6,341 bases of DNA from positions 1 to 6,341 of the forward strand of contig SKKC01000383.1 in NCBI GenBank assembly GCA_007121695.1, written 5' to 3'. The translations under genes were made by a program, and so were the position numbers. The DNA is from Spirochaetales bacterium. Lineage in GTDB: Bacteria > Spirochaetota > Spirochaetia > DSM-27196 > SKKC01. Shown here one piece after another: positions 5,998 to 6,341 of the stretch (its first letter is position 1; each line of letters starts with the position of its first letter). Under the pieces are notes generated by a model, which was given only the letters and a program-made list of their open reading frames with translations, was not told the DNA's origin and ran no database searches.

Positions 5998-6341
5998 CTA
6001 CTCCTTCAATGCGCCTGCCGCAAGACCGTGCTCGATGCGTTCCTGAAACAGAAGATATATAATAATCATGGGGATGAGTGCCACAGTGACCGCTGCAAAC
6101 ACGGGCCCGAGCTCAACGTGCCAGGAACCTCGGAAACGCAGCAAAGCCAACGAAATTGTGTTCATACTTGTACGGTTTATAAAAAGCAATGCGAAAATCA
6201 GGTCGTTATATATCGCTTGAAACGTTATTATTCCCGCTGTTGAAAGCGCAGGCATACTCAGAGGCAATACAACGTGGAAAAGTACGTGCCGTGGTGCAGC
6301 TCCGTCTATAATCGCACTCTCTTCCAGCTCAGATGGTATTC
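5998..6341 (-). CDS. Carbohydrate ABC transporter permease (MalG-type, CUT1), C-terminal part
   Basis: The last 113 residues of an inner-membrane permease; the 5' end lies beyond the window, and the frame is open to the edge. The cytoplasmic EAA loop, which docks onto the ATPase, is at visible residues 7-26: E-S-A-I-I-D-G, then nine residues, then V-V-L-P. This matches the E-A-A-x3-G-x9-I-x-L-P spacing exactly, with Ser replacing the first Ala. Two membrane segments follow (about 31-53 and 77-98). The ending F-Q-E-R-I-E-H-G-L-A-A-G-A-L-K-E (98-113) is typical of MalG-like permeases of the CUT1 family, which import oligosaccharides and glycerol phosphodiester-type substrates. TAG at 5998-6000 is the stop. 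A TTG at 6265-6267 is an internal Leu codon, not a start, because the EAA loop lies upstream of it. The partner permease and binding protein are presumably further upstream. The imported substrate cannot be told from this fragment. Confidence 0.93.
   Translation of the reverse strand, partial: IPSELEESAIIDGAAPRHVLFHVVLPLSMPALSTAGIITFQAIYNDLIFALLFINRTSMNTISLALLRFRGSWHVELGPVFAAVTVALIPMIIIYLLFQERIEHGLAAGALKE
6001..6006 (-). promoter_or_regulatory. Shine-Dalgarno sequence for cutC, inside the permease gene
   Basis: The minus strand reads AAGGAG 8 bases before ATG 5992. It sits in the last codons of the permease gene, next to its stop, so cutC translation is probably coupled to the permease. It is the strongest ribosome-binding site in the window. 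Confidence 0.8.

Noticed and set aside
5998..6267. An 89-residue small membrane protein starting at TTG 6267
   Set aside because: The same frame is open to the window edge and contains the EAA loop of an ABC permease upstream of that TTG, so this is part of a larger gene.

Overview
The window is bacterial, fully coding and tightly packed. It has two blocks pointing at each other. The best lineage guess is a free-living spirochaete or a similar carbohydrate-scavenging anaerobe. That guess rests only on gene content (ROK kinase, membrane GDPD, CUT1 sugar transporter, GHL6-type hydrolase and CutC together) and is low confidence. There are no RNA genes, mobile elements or CRISPR arrays, and no gene-free stretch over 60 bases.

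Plus-strand block (1-1716, GC-rich). It opens with the last 100 residues of a ROK-family sugar kinase or regulator. After a 57-base gap comes a complete membrane-anchored glycerophosphodiester phosphodiesterase. Its catalytic domain has all the expected motifs. Its N-terminal membrane domain is unusually short and looks as if a central part is missing at a Gly-Gly-Gly-Gly junction.

Minus-strand block (1726-6341, visibly lower GC). It is read right to left as an operon: the C-terminal part of a MalG-type sugar ABC transporter permease, then a CutC-family TIM-barrel protein, then a GHL6-type putative glycoside hydrolase, then an M81 (MlrC-like) metallohydrolase. The genes are 5 bases apart, overlap by 4 bases, and overlap by 16 bases. 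The last three each have a Shine-Dalgarno-like sequence inside the preceding gene, which suggests translational coupling. The operon promoter lies outside the window.

The minus-strand operon reads as an uptake-and-breakdown module. The transporter would import a glycan or glycoconjugate. The cytoplasmic GHL6 enzyme would cleave a glycosidic bond. The M81 enzyme would cleave an amide or peptide-like bond. CutC would do an unknown step, probably in metabolism rather than copper handling. That combination, possibly aimed at a sugar-amide or sugar-peptide substrate, is the most interesting inference here. Each family is recognisable, but the substrate is not. The two blocks meet tail to tail with only 9 bases between stop codons, and base composition changes at that point.
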